A stretch of 64,000 nucleotides of DNA from Heligmosomoides polygyrus polygyrus. Its lineage: Eukaryota; Nematoda; Chromadorea; Rhabditida; Heligmosomidae. The first letter of the stretch is position 1; each line of letters starts with the position of its first letter. Under the pieces are notes generated by a model. It was not told the DNA's origin. It saw only the letters and a program-made list of their open reading frames with translations, and did no database searches. Positions 59,261 to 64,000 of this stretch are shown here, piece by piece. The translations under genes were made by a program, and so were the position numbers. The stretch is taken from assembly GCA_947396885.1 (NCBI GenBank), contig OX377201.1:27815923-27879922 (forward strand). Reading direction: 5' to 3'.

Positions 59261-61040
59261 CAAAAGCAGAGAATAAAAGGCGAGGTACATGGTGGATCCT
59301 CTCTCACCACTTGCACCTGAACAGCTGCTAAATGTACCCGAATTCTTGGATGCCTTGTATTCTACACAGAGCTTTTGGGAATGTGGTTCACTGCTTTTCA
59401 GAATCAGCGGCCATTCAACACCACTAAGGTTTGGTCTAGTGCATAGAAATTCAAAAGTGACAATATAGCAGCTAAATGGAACAAACCTCTACCTTTTCAA
59501 CGGTCCCTTATAAACGCTGTTGTTCTTGGGAATGAAAATGTGCAGAACTGTTCTTTTCATAATAGTCCGCTATTTCACTCCATACGTGGGAGAGTTAACG
59601 ATGTTTAAGACGCGGAGTCGATATTCTCATTACACTTCATTCTCGGTAACGTTCGTTCTGCACACTACCGGTGATTAGTATTTAGTACCCGGAGAGCTCA
59701 TGCGACGCCGAGACGGCCGGCGATACCTCGCACCCGTACATGCCTCGTACACATATTCGCCACGCTTTATCTCCTTCGTTCATTCTGGGAACATCCTTGG
59801 CAAAACATTTTGCTTTACTTCACTGGATGTATGTCGTGACTCCAATGATTCGCGATACCGTATCCTATTAGGCGGGCGCCTGAGACTCGCCTGCACCACG
59901 CAATCAGAGGAGGGAGCCAGGACAGTCTAGTGACAGTTCGGTCTGGTGAGCAGTCTGGTCGACTTGCTCCCGTCCTCGTATCTTGTCCAGGTAAACCAAC
60001 TATAACCGGAGCCGTTCTGGGTGTCAAGAGAGTTGCGACTCTTCCTCGACAGGCTCCGACAGGCTCCATGAGTCACTAGGATTGTATCACAGAAATAGAG
60101 TGTAAAGTGGTGTGAAATAAAAGCGTTCTGTAAAATCAAAATCCATGCAGGCAATCTTACTGATGGTCTACGAAATCCTAGAGGAATTTTGTAAAGCATC
60201 AGCGGTATTGCCTGTATGGATTGCTACCGCTTGTATAGTAGGAAACAGAGAACAAAGTTCGGCGTTAAAAAACATTCCGTTGGATGCGCCATGCTTTCCA
60301 CCCCTATGGTTTGAGGTGAAGGCGAGTTGAATGCATGTTTCTATACAATGAGTACCATCTTTGGTCATCTTTTGGAAAAGTCAACCTTTTTGTACTTGGC
60401 AGACAAGTCTACTCCTGTTCATCGATCTAAGCAATATGTTACGCTCCCTCAGGATGCACACGAGAGTCAGCGCAGCGCTTCCGATAGCACTACTCAGGCT
60501 CCTCGAAGCTTACAGCCTTCGCAAAATCCACTTGCTTCTGTAGCAACTTGCTCCTAGCACCTACCTACGATGCGAAATTCTAATATGTCGTGTCAACCTG
60601 GCTTAATTGGTGTTCAACGTAGATATGAAGAGCAACGCTAAAAGTTGTTTGGACTCTAGCTGAGCGTAAAATAACCAAATAATTTGTGAATAACGTAAGC
60701 AGCTCTGAGTTCTCAAGAGTTACATTCTCCCAGGCATCCTGAATCAACAACTGCGTTTTATGGCAGCCTGGATATAAAGTCAGACTGGCTTATAAGTGCA
60801 TCATGATCCAAGTCGTGATCGTCCTAGGTGCTCTGCGAGAGAAAGATACTGGAGAACCTTAAAACAATGAAAATTGCTAGAACCATCAATTGTCTAACAG
60901 GGGCTGCTGGTCTGTGTTCGTCTTTGACTATAGCTGTGCCCCGATGGCCAGATAGGTAATCGAGCGATTTCCATTTGAATTTGAATAAACGAATTAGAAT
61001 ATTCGAAAGCTGCATTTTTCGAATGTACTCTCCTTCTTCT
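59261..61040. other. No gene recognised
   Basis: Frames at 59700-59930, 60145-60330 and 60327-60557 have no domain and no splice support. Confidence 0.5.
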
Positions 61041-61309
61041 TCTCTTTCTTCAGCGTCTGTCCCGCTTCGTAGCGGGGTCCGCTATTCTGGTGTCATGGCG
61101 CCACCTGTCCCGATCCAGCGCTAGATCAGGGTGGACACCAGCAACCTTCAAGTCCATATGTAACGAATCAGATCAGCGCTGCTTCGACCGTCCTCTCGGC
61201 TTTCCAATCACCTCGAAGTTAAGGCCTATCTTGCGGACGCTGTCTTCTTTTCCACACAGAACATGGCCATACCATCGCAAGCGAACTTTCCGCATCTTGT
61301 AAGCTATCT
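61041..61309 (-). mobile_element. 5'-truncated RTE 3' fragment (GAAGAA-tail subfamily)
   Basis: The minus strand encodes the RTE C-terminus (RTRNR and KVQHDQ-like remnants; YGHVLCGKEDSVRKIG). The tail at 61030-61045 is a GAAGAA-type run, unlike the ATGATG tail of the 25-35 kb copy. Same subfamily as 61899-63912. Confidence 0.75.
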
Positions 61310-61895
61310 AGTTTCAACATGGCATCTCATTAGCATTTCGTAACTGATTTTACTATGGAGCTTTTTAACGCACACATCATATATTTCGAGACTAAGGCTG
61401 GATAGGTGGTTCGTCAAGTGTAATGTTCACCGAGAACAAATTTAATCACGCAATACCTCAGACTGCTTGTCCGGTCTTTCTGGTTACTAGCATATTTTGA
61501 ACCCGCGTTCCATAGACAATGTACCTGCATAGCCAATGTCACCACCACCAATTAAAGAGTAAGGAAACACTCACGAAATGCTTTGAGAAAACTAGAGTAC
61601 TTAGGTGTTTTTATAAAGGAAAAACGGCGTTAACCAACTCCATTTCGGATGCGCCACGCCCTCTACTTGTGCCGAATATAGTGGGCAAATTAAACGTACA
61701 TATATTAGGCCTATACAATGACTTAGTCAGCAAATAGGCAAGACAGTGTTTTATACAACAACTCTCTTGTCTTTTGTTTTTTTGAGCGAAACAAACGGTC
61801 GATTTCCCAAAACTCCCTTCAAAGTGGACCAAAAAATAAATGTTACGATCCGAATCCAACGTGGGTGGTCTATCCAATGATATAGGCATCATCCA
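61310..61895. other. No gene seen
   Basis: AT-rich spacer between two RTE copies. Confidence 0.5.
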
Positions 61896-61898
61896 GTG

Positions 61899-63912
61899 GT
61901 TCTTCTTCTTCTTCAGCGTTTGTCCCGCTTCGTGGCGGGGTCCGCTATTCTGGTGTCATGATGCCACCTGTCCCGATCCAGCGCTAGATCAGGGTGGACA
62001 CCAGCTACTTTCAAGTCCATATGTAACGTGTAGACCAGCGCTGCTTCGGGCGCTCTCTAGGCCGCGTTCCAGACACTTCGAGTTGCGGCCTATCTTGCGG
62101 ACGCTGTCTTCTTTTCCACGCAGAACGTGGCCGTACCATCGCAAGCGAGCTTCATGCATCTTGTCAGCTATCGGCGCGATACCGAGCTTCTGCCGAATGA
62201 CATCGCTTCGGATGCGGTCCATGCGCGTGACTCCGGCCGTCCAGCGCAGCATCTTTGTCTCCATGACGCTGAGGCGCGTTTCAACTTCCTTAGTGGCAGG
62301 TCAACCCTCATCGCCGTACATCGCTACTGGCCGGACGACTGCTCTGTAGATCGTCGACTTAAAGCGCTCTGGTATCTTCCTAGCACGCCAGTCAACGAGC
62401 GCCACTTGGACCAAGCTGCACTCACCCGTGTATTCACTTCGACCATCAGATTGCCATCGGATGCTACTGCTGATCCCAGGTACTTAAAGACCGCAGTGCG
62501 TAGAAGCTCGATGCCGTTAACCTTGATGGAGCTAGACTCAGTAACGTCCGTCGTTAGATATCCGGTCTTCTTCACGTTCAGTTTGAGTCCAAACCGCTCC
62601 AAGCGATCACCAGGCTTGCACCTATCGCTCGAGTTCACTTTATCTTGGCTAGCGAGCATCACGTCATTGGCATAAAGCAACGTCCAAGAGACGGGATTCT
62701 GAAGATCTCGTGTGGTGGTATCCATTACGACAACAAAAATGAGTGACGAAAGCGCAGAGCCCTGGTGCACCCCGACAGAGATGGGAAACTCCATCGAGGT
62801 TCCAGCTGCAGCTTGAACTCTATTCTTTGGACAAGAGTAGAGAATTCGCACCCACTGGATGAGCTCTTCAGGAACTTCATGATGTCGGGCTCACCATATC
62901 ACTATATCTGGTACCACCTACCGGCCGGTCGTTGTCGAGGTCCCTACTCTTCCCTCTTTAGTGTTCTCCTATGATCATAGCACGAAATCGGCGGCACGGC
63001 TTTTGAATCTGGACGCTCAGAAACGCACGTAGGTGCTTTTGTGTTAAACTGTAAAAGGTCGCGCTTTCCCAGCTGCAACAACATCACACGTTCAATAGCA
63101 AATTTTGCCTGCACTGTAGATGATGAGGTGTATCTCACTCAAGCTACATCACTCGACTGCCCCCGCTGAGGATGATGCGGCGTATATCACTCAGGTTAGA
63201 TCACTCGTCCGCTCTAGCTGTGGATGATGCGGCGTACCTCTCTTAGGCTAGATCACTCCACGGACAAGCTTTTTTATATATAGGTGGTGATGGTCAGTGG
63301 TGATACCGAAAAAGTTCTCAATATTCTCGGTCTACCGATGGCTCTTCTTAGTAGGTCGGTACAGATACCGCTCACCATCGCGTGACTCGAGCTTCTCGTT
63401 GACATCTCCATAATGAGTGGCTTTTGCAACAGCCACGGCCTTCTTTGCAGCCTTCTTGGCGTCTTGGTACTTCCGCCAGTTATCGACCGTCTTCGACCGA
63501 CCGAAACACGTAATAAAACTACTTCTTCTCTCGCACTTTTGCTTTCACGTCATCTGTGTACAGCCATGCCTGCTCGTCGACCTTCCTTCGCCCAGGCTTC
63601 GCAATGCCGAGTTCCGACTGTGCAAATTGACGAATCGCGTCGGTCATCTTCTTCCAAGTTTCGTCGACAGTCGTGACTGTCGGTAACCGCACGCGAAAAA
63701 TCACAGCTGCTTCCTACTCTTTCATTCACCACCACTTGATCCTTGCAGCACCCCATCGCTCGACCTGCTTCAGCCTCGGAGGGGCGATCTTCAGAGTGCA
63801 GATCAGCGGTCGGTGCTGTGGGGCGACCGTCTCATACGGCACGATATTCGCGTCTGTGACAAGTCTCCGGTCGTGATCTCTCACAAGGACAAAGTCTACA
63901 TGAGTATTGGTC
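61899..63912 (-). mobile_element. RTE LINE (GAAGAA-tail subfamily), RT core replaced, 5' part interrupted
   Basis: Minus strand. Endonuclease end and linker at 63905-63350 (FVLV, VTDANIVPYETVAPQH, VDETWKKMTDAIRQFAQ, VDEQAWLYTDDVKAKVRE). RT palm and C-terminus at 62890-61920 (EELIQWVRILYSC, GVHQGSALSSLIFVV, LLYANDVMLA, TKMLRWTAGVTRMDRI). The catalytic box reads YAND. About 450 bp at 62893-63345 is unrelated and replaces the RT fingers. Frames are broken. Confidence 0.85.
63119..63265. repeat. 52-bp tandem repeat, 2.8 units
   Basis: GATGATG.GG.GTA..TC starts units at exactly 63119, 63171 and 63223. Each contains TAGATCACTC or a close variant. It lies within the foreign block inside the RTE. 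Confidence 0.85.
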
Positions 63913-64000
63913 AGGGATGTGCGGAATTTCCGTTTCCGCGTTCCGAATTCCGGTTTCCGGCCACTTTGAGCCCTTCCGTTCCGTTCCGTGTTCCGCCTGT
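63913..64000. mobile_element. Left end of a hAT-like element (cut by window edge)
   Basis: CAGGGATGTGCGGAATTTCC begins abruptly inside RTE endonuclease sequence and is followed by TTCCG-type subterminal repeats. CAGGG starts are typical of hAT ends. The TSD and far end are outside the window. Confidence 0.5.

Overview
The window is nematode genomic DNA, most likely from a strongylid or hookworm-like rhabditid. The grounds are an exact 22-nt SL1 spliced-leader sequence at 47393-47414, short introns with TTTCAG-type acceptors, mariner elements, and RTE- and CR1-type LINEs. The genus is inferred, not proven. There are no bacterial-style operons, rRNAs or CRISPR arrays.

Host genes. The minus strand of 1-8485 carries the 5' half of a multi-exon gene for the V-ATPase 116-kDa subunit a. 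I could place 13 exons, running from the start codon at 8485 to the left window edge. Further right on the same strand, five exons between 19413 and 16187 join in one open frame with matching splice phases; I do not recognise that protein. A possible isolated exon lies at 9553-9429.

Repeats. From about 20 kb rightwards the window is almost entirely transposable elements, many nested and dated relative to one another by target-site duplications (TSDs). The main layers are as follows. (1) A minus-strand RTE LINE at 25297-35403, flanked by a 21-bp TSD and split by four later insertions: a 4.1-kb element with 8-bp TSD, a 1.39-kb element with 9-bp TSD, a 1.39-kb element with TAA TSD, and a 134-bp palindromic MITE with TTA TSD. 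(2) Palindromic GC-rich MITE families with TWA duplications, found throughout. (3) Mariner relatives at 2.5, 11.8, 31.2, 38.2 and 42.5 kb. (4) Three tRNA-like SINE families. (5) A nearly full-length CR1/Jockey-like LINE (47393 to the assembly gap at 51341) whose first bases are exactly SL1. (6) Several further RTE copies at 52-56 kb and 61-64 kb.

Most notable points. The CR1-like LINE appears to have been copied from a trans-spliced (SL1-capped) RNA. Several insertions have paralogous 'empty sites' inside this same window, which support the boundaries. Two 1392-bp copies of a GC-rich, ACGTCGGCG-repeat element lie about 10 kb apart. No transposase or other protein that could be assigned to the palindromic families is visible here.
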